Notes: generated from the sequence alone by a model not told the origin. DNA of 64,000 nucleotides from Pseudomonas batumici (GCF_000820515.1 NZ_JXDG01000008.1:46619-110618); one strand, 5' to 3'; positions 24,278 to 35,478 are shown, counted from the stretch's first letter. Translations and numbers: made by a program.

Positions 24278-25294
24278 CTAGAGTTGCAGAACCAGGGTCT
24301 TCAGCGGTGGTTGCAGGTCGCGGGAAGGGAAGTCGGCGGCGGGACTCAGCACCTGCCATTCGCGTACCGGACGCCCGGCTTTTTCCGCACAGCGCAGGAC
24401 CTGTTCGCGCCAGTCCTCCATGCTGACTTTCGCCAGGTTGTTGCAGCAGATCAGCACGCCGTTGTCGGCGGTCGCCAGCAGGGCCGGCTTGAGCAGGCTC
24501 TGGTAGTCGCGCAGCAGGTCGACGGTGCCGAAGGCGCTCTTGGCCCAGGCGGGCGGGTCGAGCAGCACCAGGTCGTACTGGCGTTGGTCCAGGCGCGGGT
24601 AGCTGGGCAGCTTCTGTCCGCGGCGCTGGCTGATGGGCAGGCCGGCGAGCTGGCGAATGGCGGGGAAGTAGTCGGACTGGATGAAGTCCATCTCCGGCAG
24701 TTGCGGGTTGAGCCGACCGTTTTCCCGGCCTACCGCCAGGTTGCCTTCGGCGAAGTCCAGGTTGCAGACCTCCCGGGCACCCCCGGCCGCAGCACTGAGG
24801 CCGACGCCGCAGGTGTAGGCGAAGAGGTTCAGTACGCTTTTGCCGGCGCTGTGCTGCCTGACCCAGCCGCGAGCGTTGCGCAGGTCGAGGAACAGCAGCG
24901 GGTCCTGGCCGGGGTGACGGCCACGGACGCGATAGTTCAGGCCCCATTCGTGGCCCACCAGGTCGGCGAGGGCGGCGGCGTCGGCACGATAGACCGGGTC
25001 TTCGCGATCGATGCGCGAGTTGCCCCGGGAGCGGTCGTTGTAGACCAGCAGGGTGTCCAGGTCCAGATGTTGGTTGATCGTCGCGTGCAGCGCCAGCAGG
25101 TCTTCACGTTCCAGAGTCTGGTGGAAGGTCTGCACCATCAGTTGGGGACCGTAGCGGTCGACGGTCAGGCCGCCGGCGCCTTCCTGGCTGCCGTGGAACA
25201 GGCGATAGCAGTCGGTGCCCTGGCTGTGCAGCTCGGCGAGCAGGTCCTGGCGATGATCGAGGGCGGCGCGCAGCGCCTGGTTCAAGGAAGACAT
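24278..25294 (-). CDS. Class I SAM-dependent methyltransferase, RlmI/RlmK-like
   Basis: The 338-residue protein resembles the YccW (RlmI) and RlmK C-terminal methyltransferase group. The N-terminal part contains TDCYRLFHGSQEGAGGLTVDRYG, the central region has FLDLRNARGWV, and motif I is VLNLFAYTCGVGLSAAAGG (about residues 175-193). The NPPY-like catalytic motif is LLDPPAWAKS. The N-terminal PUA domain of RlmI is short or missing. The substrate, probably a cytosine or guanine in 23S rRNA, cannot be fixed from sequence. Confidence 0.78.
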   Translation of the reverse strand: MSSLNQALRAALDHRQDLLAELHSQGTDCYRLFHGSQEGAGGLTVDRYGPQLMVQTFHQTLEREDLLALHATINQHLDLDTLLVYNDRSRGNSRIDREDPVYRADAAALADLVGHEWGLNYRVRGRHPGQDPLLFLDLRNARGWVRQHSAGKSVLNLFAYTCGVGLSAAAGGAREVCNLDFAEGNLAVGRENGRLNPQLPEMDFIQSDYFPAIRQLAGLPISQRRGQKLPSYPRLDQRQYDLVLLDPPAWAKSAFGTVDLLRDYQSLLKPALLATADNGVLICCNNLAKVSMEDWREQVLRCAEKAGRPVREWQVLSPAADFPSRDLQPPLKTLVLQL

Positions 25295-25339
25295 GCACGG
25301 CGCCTTGGAATCGGATTTGGCGCGGGAGTTTACCAGCCT

Positions 25340-26212
25340 TCAGGGGGTCAGGCCCATGCGGCGTTTGGCGCGTTGGGCGGCGCCGTTGCGCATGGCCCAG
25401 CGCAACAACGGTGCGCTGCGTTTGACGCCGGCCCGGATGGCCTGGCGTTGCAGCGGGCTTTGCGACTGCCCGAGCATCTCGGCGGCCCAGTCCGGCAGCA
25501 GGTCGATACCGGCCTGCATGATCAGGCTGCCGAATGGCTGGGCCAGGCGGCTCGGCGCGGGGGCGGCCAGCAGCAGGCGTACGACTTCGAGGCTGCGGTC
25601 ATCGCAGAGCAACTGCGGACGCATCCGTTGCAGGTAGTCGGCGATGGCCTGGCGCGAGCGCGGCACGTCCCGCGCGCCCAGGCGTTCGGCGATCAGCGCG
25701 ATCTCATCGTAGTAGCGGTCCTGGTCCGCCGCCGACAGGTCTGGATTACGGTAGCGCAGATGGGCTTTGAGAAAGCTGCTGACTTCGGCCACATGTACCC
25801 AGGTCAACAGTTCCGGGTCGCTGGCGGCGTAGGGCCGGCCATCCGGTGCGGTGCCGACCACCTTCAAGTGGATGGTGCGTACCCTGTCGATCAGCCACTC
25901 GGCGTCCTTGCGTGAGCCGAAGGTGGTCCCGGCAATGAACTGGCTGGTGCGGCGCAAGCGTCCGAGCATGTCCTGGCGGAAGTTGGAATGGTCCCAGACC
26001 CCGGCCAGGGCCAGCGGGTGCAGGGCTTGCAGCATCAGGGCGCTGGTGCCGCCGATGAGCATGCTGCTGAAGTCGCCATGCACCCGCCAGCACACCGAGT
26101 CCGGGCCGAAGAGGCCGGGGTCGCCCTTGGGTTTTTCCAGGTCGAGCATGCCCAGGGACAGGCCGGTCAGACTCATGATCTGGGTTTCGATGCGGCGACG
26201 AAGGAATTCCAT
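25340..26212 (-). CDS. MpaB-family (DUF2236) oxygenase-like protein
   Basis: The protein is about 290 residues and belongs to DUF2236, whose members include the MpaB oxygenase and latex-clearing-protein relatives. Visible family segments are CWRVHGDFSSMLIGGTSALMLQALHPLALAGVWDHSNF, with conserved His and Asp residues typical of the haem or metal pocket, and LLTWVHVAEVSSFL. ATG 26212 is chosen; a GTG at 26251 would add 13 residues and begin 8 bases after the acs stop. Neither has a strong ribosome binding site. The physiological substrate is unknown. Confidence 0.75.
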   Translation of the reverse strand: MEFLRRRIETQIMSLTGLSLGMLDLEKPKGDPGLFGPDSVCWRVHGDFSSMLIGGTSALMLQALHPLALAGVWDHSNFRQDMLGRLRRTSQFIAGTTFGSRKDAEWLIDRVRTIHLKVVGTAPDGRPYAASDPELLTWVHVAEVSSFLKAHLRYRNPDLSAADQDRYYDEIALIAERLGARDVPRSRQAIADYLQRMRPQLLCDDRSLEVVRLLLAAPAPSRLAQPFGSLIMQAGIDLLPDWAAEMLGQSQSPLQRQAIRAGVKRSAPLLRWAMRNGAAQRAKRRMGLTP

Positions 26213-26258
26213 GCTGGCTCGGTGGTTGGGGCGGCGAATGTTGTTCGCCACCCGGGGT

Positions 26259-28196
<1,938 letters not shown>

Positions 28197-28201
28197 GGCG
28201 G

Positions 28202-28213
28202 TTCCTTGTTCTT
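28202..28213 (-). promoter_or_regulatory. Hfq/Crc-type A-rich motif overlapping acs ribosome binding site
   Basis: On the minus strand AAGAACAA (28213-28206) fits AAnAAnAA exactly and runs into the AAGGAA ribosome binding site (28207-28202), six bases from the acs ATG. Hfq with Crc binds such motifs to block translation in Pseudomonas. Binding here is inferred. Confidence 0.55.
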
Positions 28214-28337
28214 GTCTGCGACAAGTCTCAAGGTTGCACCCTGTTGGGGCGGGGTTCAAGGGGGTAAAAGGGTGAGCCTGCTCCAATTGACGTCCCGGGC
28301 AGATGCGCCCGGGATGCCTCTGTCTGCACACGGTCTT

Positions 28338-28422
28338 TGTGGGAGCCGGCTTGCTGGCGATGGCGGCCGCAAGATCGACGCAAGCCTCGAGGGCCTCATC
28401 GCCGGCAAGCCGGCTCCCACAG
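28338..28422. repeat. REP inverted pair (BIME-like) between pgi and acs
   Basis: GTGGGAGCCGGCTTGCTGGCGATG and its inverted counterpart CATCGCCGGCAAGCCGGCTCCCAC face each other across ~35 bases. This is the typical Pseudomonas REP pair; the same core recurs at 32.8, 52.4 and 63.9 kb. Confidence 0.9.
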
Positions 28423-28462
28423 GTCTTGTGTCGATCACTGCATTGCGCGCAGGCGCGTGCGA

Positions 28463-30127
28463 TCAGCCGCGATGGCGACCACGGAAGTAGTTGATCAACC
28501 CTTGGGTCGAAGCGTCTTCCGCCGCGCTTTCCTCGCTGCCGGTCAGGCGGTTGTAGACGCCCTTGCCCAGTTCCTTGCCCAGCTCCACGCCCCATTGGTC
28601 GAAGGCGTTGATGCCCCAGATCACGCTCTGCACGAAGACCTTGTGTTCGTACATCGCCACCAGGGCGCCGAGACGGCGAGGGCTGATGCGCTCGACCACC
28701 AGGGTGTTGCTCGGACGGTTGCCCGGGATCACCTTGTGCGCTGCCAGTTTTTGCACCTCGGCTTCGCTCAGGCCCTTTTCACGCAGCTCGGCTTCCGCTT
28801 CGGCGCGGGTCTTGCCGAGCATCAACGCCTGGCTTTGCGACAGGCAGTTGGCGTACAGCCACTGGTGGTGGTCGGCCACCGGGTTGAAGCTGACAATCGG
28901 CACGATGAAGTCGGCCGGGATCAACTGGGTGCCCTGGTGCAGCAACTGGTGGTAGGCGTGCTGGCCGTTGCAACCGACGCCACCCCAGATCACCGGGCCG
29001 GTATCGGTAGACACCGGCGTGCCGTCCTGGCGCACGCTCTTGCCGTTGGATTCCATGTCCAGCTGTTGCAGGTGCTTGGTGATGTTGCGCAGGTAGTGAT
29101 CGTACGGCAGGATCGCGTGGCTCTGCGCGCCCCAGAAGTTGCCGTACCAGACCCCCAGCAGGGCCAGCAGCACCGGCATGTTCTGTTCGAACGGCGCGGT
29201 CTGGAAATGCTGGTCCATGGTGTAGGCACCGGACAGCAGTTCCTTGAAGTTCGACATGCCGATGGCCAGGGCGATCGGCAGGCCGATGGCCGACCACAGC
29301 GAGTAGCGCCCGCCGACCCAGTCCCACATCGGGAAGATGTTTTCTTCACGGATACCGAAGGCCACGGCGGCGGCGTTGTTGCTCGATACCGCGATGAAGT
29401 GCTTGTACAGCTCCGCTTCGGAGCCGCCCTGGGCCAGGTACCAGTCACGTGCGGCACGGGCGTTCTTCAGGGTTTCAAGGGTGGTGAAGGTTTTCGACGA
29501 GACGATGAACAGGGTGGTCTCGGCGCGGATCTTGGCCGACAGCTCATGGAACTCACTGCCATCGATATTCGCCAGGTAATGGCAGCGCACGCCTTTCTGG
29601 GCGTAGGACAGCAACGCCTCGGAAACCAGTTCCGGACCCAGGAACGAACCACCGATACCGATGTTCACCACGTCGGTGATCGGCTTCTCGCTGTAGCCGC
29701 GCCACAGGCCGTCGTGGATTTTTCCGACCAGCTCGGTCATCTGGTTCAGCACTTTGTGCACGTCGGGCATCACGTTGACGCCTTTGACCGACAGCTTGTC
29801 GCCTACCGGGCGGCGCAGGGCGGTGTGCAGCGCCGGACGACCTTCGGAGGCGTTGACCAGCTCACCGGCGAACAGCGCCTTGATCGCGCCTTGCAGGTCG
29901 ACTTCGTTGGCCAGGCCTACCAGCAGGTTGCGGGTTTCCTGGGTGATCAGGTTCTTGGAGTAGTCGAGGAACAACCCGCAGCTGCTGAGGGTGAACTGAT
30001 TGAAGCGCTGCGGATCGGCATTGAAAGCTTCGCGCATGCTGAAATTGTGCATGTTGTCGCGGTGTTGGTTCAGCGCCTGCCAGGCGGGCAGAGCGGTCAC
30101 GTCGTGAGGAGTGCGGTAGTACGCCAT
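28463..30127 (-). CDS. pgi: Glucose-6-phosphate isomerase
   Basis: Pgi interconverts glucose-6-phosphate and fructose-6-phosphate. ATG 30127 ([16 protein letters not shown]) gives 554 residues, the family length, although the frame is open 38 codons further upstream. The two signature segments are present: [13 protein letters not shown] and the region around [12 protein letters not shown] with the catalytic lysine; [16 protein letters not shown] is also conserved. In pseudomonads, which use the Entner-Doudoroff route, Pgi mainly serves gluconeogenesis and sugar-phosphate supply. A REP pair follows it. Confidence 0.97.
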   Translation of the reverse strand: MAYYRTPHDVTALPAWQALNQHRDNMHNFSMREAFNADPQRFNQFTLSSCGLFLDYSKNLITQETRNLLVGLANEVDLQGAIKALFAGELVNASEGRPALHTALRRPVGDKLSVKGVNVMPDVHKVLNQMTELVGKIHDGLWRGYSEKPITDVVNIGIGGSFLGPELVSEALLSYAQKGVRCHYLANIDGSEFHELSAKIRAETTLFIVSSKTFTTLETLKNARAARDWYLAQGGSEAELYKHFIAVSSNNAAAVAFGIREENIFPMWDWVGGRYSLWSAIGLPIALAIGMSNFKELLSGAYTMDQHFQTAPFEQNMPVLLALLGVWYGNFWGAQSHAILPYDHYLRNITKHLQQLDMESNGKSVRQDGTPVSTDTGPVIWGGVGCNGQHAYHQLLHQGTQLIPADFIVPIVSFNPVADHHQWLYANCLSQSQALMLGKTRAEAEAELREKGLSEAEVQKLAAHKVIPGNRPSNTLVVERISPRRLGALVAMYEHKVFVQSVIWGINAFDQWGVELGKELGKGVYNRLTGSEESAAEDASTQGLINYFRGRHRG

Positions 30128-30374
30128 CGCTGCGGGTTTCCTTTTACGAGAGCTGCCTTTTGGACATTTGGCTTGTTGGACACCAGAAACGCCGGAACGT
30201 CCCTTTAATCGGTGGCAGTGTCCGGCAACCTGCGTCAGCACGGTTGAATGATGCAGGGGCGATTACAGTAACGCTCGCGCCTGCATCTGTCTTGGCTTTG
30301 TCTGACCTTTACTCGGTACTTTTTCGCACTCTCGGGGCTGAAAGGCGTTTTTTGCGTACGCGGCCGGGCGGCGA

Positions 30375-30755
30375 TCAGGCGACCTGCACCGGAATCGAGT
30401 GGCTGGTGTGGCTCAACTCGTTGCCCGGGGCCATGTAGAGCATGCGGGGTTTGAAGTCGACCAGCTCGGCCTCGCTGTAATGGGCGTAGGCGCAGATGAT
30501 CACCCGGTCGCCGACGCCGGCCTTGTGGGCCGCGGCACCGTTCACGGAGATGATCCGCGAACCTTCTTCGCCGCGAATGGCGTAGGTGGTGAAGCGCTCG
30601 CCATTGTCGACGTTGTAGATCTGGATCTGTTCGTATTCACGGATGCCGGCCAGGTCCAGCCACTCGCCGTCGATGGCGCAGGAACCTTCGTAATCGAGCA
30701 CCGCGTGGGTGACTTCGGCGCGATGCAATTTGGCTTTGAGCATGATGGCGTGCAT
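30375..30755 (-). CDS. panD: Aspartate 1-decarboxylase proenzyme
   Basis: PanD makes beta-alanine from aspartate for pantothenate. The 126-residue proenzyme has the self-cleavage site Gly24-Ser25 in YEGSCAIDG, which creates the pyruvoyl group; Lys9 in [10 protein letters not shown] and the conserved [15 protein letters not shown] follow. It lies 105 bases downstream of panC on the same strand, behind a strong inverted repeat, so panB, panC and panD probably form one transcription group. Confidence 0.96.
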   Translation of the reverse strand: MHAIMLKAKLHRAEVTHAVLDYEGSCAIDGEWLDLAGIREYEQIQIYNVDNGERFTTYAIRGEEGSRIISVNGAAAHKAGVGDRVIICAYAHYSEAELVDFKPRMLYMAPGNELSHTSHSIPVQVA

Positions 30756-30784
30756 GGGCTGTTTCCTTGGTCGGATCCTCGTGC

Positions 30785-30813
30785 GGCGCCACGCATTTGC
30801 GGTGCGTGGCGCC
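30785..30813. repeat. Perfect 11-bp inverted repeat between panC and panD
   Basis: GGCGCCACGCA (30785-30795) is the exact inverted repeat of TGCGTGGCGCC (30803-30813) across a 7-base loop. No T run follows on either strand, so it is not a standard intrinsic terminator. It may be an mRNA processing or stability element. Confidence 0.8.
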
Positions 30814-30860
30814 GGGCGGCGGCAGTTTGCCCGAAGCCGTGGGGTCGGGCAATCGGGCGA

Positions 30861-31721
30861 TCAGGCCGGGCTGTCGAGGTTCAGGTGCAGGTTGTCGATC
30901 AGGCGCGTGGTGCCGAGGAACGCGGCGACCAGGATCACCAGGTCACGGTCCTCCGGCGTGGCCGGGCGTAGGGTCAGGGCGTGGCGGATTTCCAGGTAGT
31001 CGCCCCGGAAACCGGCGCTTTCGATCTGCCGGTTCTGCTCGGCCAACAGCTTGGGATAGTCGCGCTCGCCCTGTTCGATGGCGTCGGCGATCTGTTTCAG
31101 GCTGCGGTACAGCGTCGGCGCCTTGGCCCGCTGTTCTTCGCTGAGGAAACCGTTGCGCGAGGACAGCGCCAGGCCGTCGTTGGCGCGTACGGTCGGCTCG
31201 CCGATGATCTGGATCGGCATGTTCAGGTCATGCACCAACTGCCGGATCACCGCCAGTTGCTGGAAATCCTTCTGGCCGAACACCGCCAGGTCCGGTTGGA
31301 CCATGTTGAACAGTTTGCTGACCACCGTCGCCACCCCTTCGAAATGCCCGGGACGGCTGGCACCGCACAGGCCTTCGGACAGTTGCGGGACGCTGACGCG
31401 GGTCTGTCCGCTCATGCCGCCGGGGTACATTTCCTCGACGCTGGGGGCGAACAGCAGGTTGCAACCGGCCTCGAGCAGCTTCTCCTGGTCGGCGGCGAGG
31501 GTGCGCGGGTATTTGTCCAGGTCTTCGTTGGCGCCGAATTGCAGCGGGTTGACGAAAATGCTCGCCACCACGAAGTCCGCGCGCTGGGCGGCCTTGGTCA
31601 CCAGGGCCGCGTGGCCGCTGTGCAGGTTGCCCATGGTCGGCACGAAACCGATGCGTTTGCCCTCGCTGCGGGCACGGGCCACGGCGGCGCGCAGTTCGAG
31701 AACGGTCTTGACTGTGTTCAT
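30861..31721 (-). CDS. panC: Pantothenate synthetase (pantoate-beta-alanine ligase)
   Basis: PanC joins pantoate and beta-alanine using ATP. ATG 31721 ([14 protein letters not shown]) gives 286 residues. The nucleotidyltransferase HIGH-type motif is [22 protein letters not shown] and the KMSK-like [10 protein letters not shown] follow. The start codon overlaps the panB stop (ATGA), so panB and panC are translationally coupled. Confidence 0.96.
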   Translation of the reverse strand: MNTVKTVLELRAAVARARSEGKRIGFVPTMGNLHSGHAALVTKAAQRADFVVASIFVNPLQFGANEDLDKYPRTLAADQEKLLEAGCNLLFAPSVEEMYPGGMSGQTRVSVPQLSEGLCGASRPGHFEGVATVVSKLFNMVQPDLAVFGQKDFQQLAVIRQLVHDLNMPIQIIGEPTVRANDGLALSSRNGFLSEEQRAKAPTLYRSLKQIADAIEQGERDYPKLLAEQNRQIESAGFRGDYLEIRHALTLRPATPEDRDLVILVAAFLGTTRLIDNLHLNLDSPA

Positions 31722-32518
31722 GCGCTGAATCCGTGTTCGATGCCGGGGAAAGTGGCGGCCTTGACCTCGCTGACATAGGCGCTGAGCGCCCCGTGGAGGC
31801 TGTCCTGGCCGGCCATGAAGTTCTTCACGAACTTGGGCACGCGACCGCTGATGGACAGGCCGAGCATGTCGTGCAGGACCAGGACCTGGCCGTCGGTGGC
31901 GCTGCCGGCGCCGATGCCGATCACCGGGACCTTCACCGCCTGGGTGATTTCCGCGGCCAGTTCGCTCGGTACGCATTCGAGGAGGATCATCGCCGCGCCG
32001 GCCTGCTCCAGGGCGATGGCGTCGGCACGCATCTGCCGGGCCTGGGCTTCGCCGCGGCCCTGGACCTTGTAGCCGCCGAAGAGGTTCACCGACTGCGGGG
32101 TCAGGCCCATGTGCACGCACACCGGTACGCCGCGTTCGGCCAGCAGGCGGATGGAGTCGGCCAGCCAGGCGGCCCCTTCGACCTTCACCATGTGCGCGCC
32201 GGCCTGCATCAGCAGGCCGCTGTTGTGCAGGGTCTGCTCGACGGTGGCGTAGGCCATGAACGGCAGGTCGGCCATGATGAAGGCCCCCTGGTTGCCGCGC
32301 TTGACGCTGGCGGTGTGGTAGCAGATGTCGGCCACGGTGACCGGCAGTGTGCTGTCATGCCCTTGGGTAACCATGCCCAACGAATCGCCGATCAGCAGCA
32401 CTTCGACACCGGCGGTGCAGCAGGCATGGGCGAAGGTCGCGTCGTAGCAGGTCAGCATGGTGATTTTCTCACCCTTTTGCTTGAGGCCTTGCAGGGTGGT
32501 CAGGGTAATGTCTGGCAT
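31718..32518 (-). CDS. panB: 3-methyl-2-oxobutanoate hydroxymethyltransferase
   Basis: PanB makes ketopantoate from ketoisovalerate and methylene-tetrahydrofolate. ATG 32518 ([16 protein letters not shown]) follows GAGGA and gives 266 residues; the open frame upstream is not used. Family segments include [30 protein letters not shown] and [20 protein letters not shown]. Its substrate ketoisovalerate comes from the valine pathway, whose ilvINC genes are in the same window at 53-56 kb. Confidence 0.96.
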   Translation of the reverse strand: MPDITLTTLQGLKQKGEKITMLTCYDATFAHACCTAGVEVLLIGDSLGMVTQGHDSTLPVTVADICYHTASVKRGNQGAFIMADLPFMAYATVEQTLHNSGLLMQAGAHMVKVEGAAWLADSIRLLAERGVPVCVHMGLTPQSVNLFGGYKVQGRGEAQARQMRADAIALEQAGAAMILLECVPSELAAEITQAVKVPVIGIGAGSATDGQVLVLHDMLGLSISGRVPKFVKNFMAGQDSLHGALSAYVSEVKAATFPGIEHGFSA

Positions 32519-32928
32519 GAAAAAGTCCTCATTCAGGCGCCGTGCAAATGACTGCGAGTAACGCGCGTGATTCGTCGTGTATACAGGCGCACGTTCTGAT
32601 GTCGTGCTTGCAAAGCCTGGATTGCGCCCTTTAAACGCCGCAGGGGCGGCAACGGGACGCCTATAGTCGTGAGGAGAACTGGGGAAGTCAATCGTGTGTG
32701 TTACCGCCATGTTACGCCGTGAGTGTTACCGGCGTAACTGATGCGATTCAGCAAGGCCGTAGCACCACGCGGTCACTGTAGGAGCCGGCTTGCCGGCGAT
32801 GGCGTTCGTCAGAACGCCACAAGGCTTGAGGGCCTCATCGCCAGCAAGCCGGCTCCCACATTAGGTCGGCGTTTCAAGCCAGATGTCACGGGTGCCTGTA
32901 GCCCATCAAGAGCCGCTGCCCGTGGTTC
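32519..32928. other. Intergenic region upstream of panB, containing a REP pair
   Basis: About 410 bases separate folK (ends at 32929) from panB, both on the minus strand. The REP pair at 32777-32860 occupies the middle. The panB leader and its promoter should lie between 32519 and about 32770, but I could not assign a convincing -35/-10 pair. No small ORF with a ribosome binding site was seen. Confidence 0.6.
32777..32860. repeat. REP inverted pair between folK and panB
   Basis: TGTAGGAGCCGGCTTGCCGGCGATG faces TCATCGCCAGCAAGCCGGCTCCCACA in inverted orientation. It has the same core as the REP pair at 28.4 kb, with small differences in the loop bases. Confidence 0.88.
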
Positions 32929-33411
32929 CTAGTGGGGAAGACGTTCCAGGCCGACGAACGGGCAGTCCGCCAGCAGCGCCTTGAGGGTGCGGCCATCGGC
33001 CAGTTGCAGATCGACCGGTGCCAGTTCCGCCAGCGGATACAGCACGAACGGTCGGGCCTGCATATGGTAGTGCGGGACCTTCAGGCGCGGCTCGTCGATC
33101 AGGCGGTCGCCGAACAACAGGATATCCAGGTCGAGGGTGCGTGGCCCCCAGCGCTCGTGGCGCTCGCGGCCCTGGTCGATTTCGATGGCCTGCAGCGCAT
33201 CCAGCAACGCCAGGGGCGCCAGGTCGCTGTCGAGGGCGACGACGGCGTTGGTGTAGCGCGGCTGGCCAGGCAGCAACGAATCGCTCTGGTAGAACGCGGA
33301 AACCCCCACCAGCACGCTGTCGGGCAGTTGCCCCAGGGCCTGGACGGCGTTGCGCAACTGCTCCGCCGGGTCCGCCAGGTTGCTGCCCAGCCCGATATAC
33401 ACGTGTTCCAT
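32929..33411 (-). CDS. folK: 6-hydroxymethyl-7,8-dihydropterin pyrophosphokinase
   Basis: FolK transfers pyrophosphate to hydroxymethyldihydropterin, the step before FolP. ATG 33411 (MEHVYIGLGSNLADP) gives 160 residues. The family signature is RWGPRTLDLDILLFGD, and the pterin pocket residues in VPHYHMQARPFVLYPL are visible. It starts 4 bases after the pcnB stop, the conserved pcnB-folK pair. Confidence 0.95.
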   Translation of the reverse strand: MEHVYIGLGSNLADPAEQLRNAVQALGQLPDSVLVGVSAFYQSDSLLPGQPRYTNAVVALDSDLAPLALLDALQAIEIDQGRERHERWGPRTLDLDILLFGDRLIDEPRLKVPHYHMQARPFVLYPLAELAPVDLQLADGRTLKALLADCPFVGLERLPH

Positions 33412-33415
33412 CGAC

Positions 33416-34798
33416 TTACTCGTCCGAACCGGCGGTACGCTTGCGCTTGCCGGCACTGCTGCGACGGCGTTTGCGCGGACCGGTGCCTTCTTCCTTGCTG
33501 CCCAGGTCGCGGATCATGTCGCGACGACCGGCGTCGTTGGCATCCTGGTAATCGGTCCACCAGTCACCCAGGCCATCGGTCTCCTCGCCTGCGGTTTCGC
33601 GCAGCAGCAGGAAGTCGTAGCCGGCGCGGAAGCGCGGGTTGTCCAGCAGCACGTCGGCACGCTTGCCGCTACGCCGTGGCAAGCGTTCCTGCATGTCCCA
33701 GATCTCGCGGATCGGCAGGGTGAAGCGCTTCGGAATCGCAATGCGCTGGCACTGTTCGCTGATCAATTCGTGGGCAGCTTCCTGCATCGCCGGAATCGGC
33801 GGCATGCCACGGGCCTGCAAGCGCAGGACGCGGGCGGGCAGGGCCGGCCAGAGCAGCGCGGCGAACAGGAACGCCGGGGTCACCGGCTTGTTCTGCTGGA
33901 TGCGCAGGTCGGTGTTGATCAAGGCTTCGCTGATCAGCGTGTGGGTGTAGGTCGGGTTGTGCTCCAGGGCCTCGAAGCTGGCCGGGAACAGCGGTTCGAA
34001 CAGCTTGAGGTCCACCAGCATTTCGAAGGTGTCGGCGGCATAGCCCGAGAGGAACAGCTTGAGCACTTCTTCGAACAGGCGGGCCGACGGGATCTCGCGC
34101 AGCATCGGCGCCAGGTTGCGAATCGGCGTGACGGTGTGCTTCTCGATACCGAAATCCAGCTTGGCGGCGAAACGCACGGCCCGCAGCATGCGCACCGGGT
34201 CTTCCTGGTAGCGCTGGGTCGGGTCGCCGATCAGGCGGATCAGGCGGTTGCGGATATCGTGCACGCCATTGGCGTAGTCGAGGATGCGCTCGCTGACCGG
34301 ATCGTAATACAGGGCGTTGATGGTGAAATCGCGGCGTTGCGCATCGTCTTCGAGGGTGCCGTAGACGTTGTCGCGCAGGATCCGCCCGCTTTCGTTGCGC
34401 GAGGACTGGTTGCTGTCCTCGTCTTCGTCTTGCGGGTGGTTGGCGCGAAAGGTCGCGACCTCGATGATTTCCCGACCGAAGTGGATATGCACCAGTTTGA
34501 AGCGACGACCGATGATCCGGGCGTTGCGGAATTCGGCGCGGATCTGTTCGGGCGTGGCGCTGGTGGCGACGTCGAAATCCTTGGGGGTGATGTTCAGCAG
34601 CAGGTCGCGCACGCAGCCGCCGACCAGGTAGGCCTGGTAGCCGGCGTTCTGCAGGCGCTCGACGATATTCACCGCATACCGGCTGAACTGGGCCTTTTGC
34701 AGCGAGTGTTGGCTGCTGTTGAGCACTTCAGGGGTGCTGCGTTTATGTTGCGTTCGACGCGAGGGAGAACGGAATGACTGGAACAGCTTCTTCAGCAT
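33416..34798 (-). CDS. pcnB: Poly(A) polymerase I
   Basis: PcnB adds 3' poly(A) tails that promote RNA decay. ATG 34798 (MLKKLFQSFRSPSRR) gives 460 residues; the frame is open a further 106 codons upstream through the non-coding region, but this start is at a typical position. The nucleotidyltransferase motif is LVGGCVRDLLL with PKDFDVATSA, followed by RRDFTINAL, the RNA-binding region EDPVRMLRAVRFAAKL and a very basic tail (RKRRRSSAGKRKR). It lies downstream of crcZ, as in other pseudomonads. Confidence 0.95.
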   Translation of the reverse strand: MLKKLFQSFRSPSRRTQHKRSTPEVLNSSQHSLQKAQFSRYAVNIVERLQNAGYQAYLVGGCVRDLLLNITPKDFDVATSATPEQIRAEFRNARIIGRRFKLVHIHFGREIIEVATFRANHPQDEDEDSNQSSRNESGRILRDNVYGTLEDDAQRRDFTINALYYDPVSERILDYANGVHDIRNRLIRLIGDPTQRYQEDPVRMLRAVRFAAKLDFGIEKHTVTPIRNLAPMLREIPSARLFEEVLKLFLSGYAADTFEMLVDLKLFEPLFPASFEALEHNPTYTHTLISEALINTDLRIQQNKPVTPAFLFAALLWPALPARVLRLQARGMPPIPAMQEAAHELISEQCQRIAIPKRFTLPIREIWDMQERLPRRSGKRADVLLDNPRFRAGYDFLLLRETAGEETDGLGDWWTDYQDANDAGRRDMIRDLGSKEEGTGPRKRRRSSAGKRKRTAGSDE

Positions 34799-34996
34799 GG
34801 GAGGCACTGTTTGAAGGAATATTCGGCCACCACGAAGAATGACCGCACGATGGGCGAGGATTCTAGCATTTAGTCGAGGGATGGTGTAGGAAGCCGCCGC
34901 AGTATCGGGCAGAGACAGGGGGAGACCGCTGCCTACGGGCGTTGCGAGGCCGCGAATCGATCGATCCGGCATCAGGGTGGGGGCTTGCTGGGGCTG

Positions 34997-35024
34997 TATC
35001 GCGGAAACTATATCGCGGAAACTA
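34997..35024. repeat. Exact tandem 14-bp repeat between crcZ and pcnB
   Basis: TATCGCGGAAACTA occurs twice head to tail, at 34997-35010 and 35011-35024. It lies directly beyond the crcZ terminator, about 200 bases upstream of pcnB. Its function is unknown. Confidence 0.9.
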
Positions 35025-35045
35025 CAAGGGGAGCCGAAGCTCCCC
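35021..35045 (-). terminator. crcZ: Intrinsic terminator of crcZ
   Basis: On the minus strand GGGGAGC-TTCG-GCTCCCC forms a stable tetraloop hairpin, followed by TTGTAGTTT. It defines the likely 3' end of the small RNA. Confidence 0.8.
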
Positions 35046-35391
35046 CAGAAGTAGTTGCGTGCTCTATTTTTATTATGGTTGCGGGCTTCTTGTTTTTGTT
35101 GATCGCCCTGTGCCACTAGGCTTCAAGCCTGTGGGCGCTCCCAACCGGGAGCCAAGAGCAAACGGATTGCTTTGATCGCTGTAGTGTGATGATCCGAGGG
35201 ATCCAACCAGTTCAGGCGCTGCCTTGAGGGCAGTTTTTGTTGTTCTCGGCCTGGTCGTGGGGCAAGCCCCAATTACAGTACTTCTCCAAAAGAATCAGTT
35301 AGCTACGCCTCTCGCCGTGTTGTTTTTATTGTGCGTGAGTCGATACGTCTTGTTTTTATTGTCTGCTGCATTGCTTGTTATTGTTCTTGTA
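35023..35391 (-). ncRNA. crcZ: CrcZ small RNA, Hfq/Crc-sequestering decoy
   Basis: The cbrB-pcnB gap holds no credible ORF but reads as crcZ on the minus strand. A sigma-54 promoter predicts a start near 35391, and the terminator at 35021-35045 gives about 370 nt. Five A-rich decoy motifs of AAnAAnAA type occur: 35388-35371, 35360-35350, 35330-35320, 35244-35234 and 35100-35090; four of them are 11-mers close to AACAAAAACAA or AATAAAAACAA. In known pseudomonads CrcZ titrates Hfq/Crc and so relieves carbon catabolite repression. Location between cbrB and pcnB matches exactly. Ends are inferred. Confidence 0.92.
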
Positions 35392-35401
35392 CCAAAGCTA
35401 T

Positions 35402-35417
35402 AGCAGGTGCCGTGCCA
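35402..35417 (-). promoter_or_regulatory. Sigma-54 promoter of crcZ
   Basis: On the minus strand TGGCACGGCACCTGCT has GG and GC separated by exactly 10 bases, the RpoN -24/-12 arrangement. The predicted transcript start is about 35391. CbrB, a sigma-54 activator, is encoded immediately upstream. Confidence 0.88.
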
Positions 35418-35478
35418 ACTTTTGCGAAACCCCGTAAACATTGGGTTTTCCCGGGCGGATGGTTTTTTCGGGGCAGAA

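Noticed and set aside
24257..25915. 552-codon plus-strand frame over the methyltransferase and MpaB genes.
   Set aside because: It spans two recognised minus-strand genes and has only a shadow-like composition.
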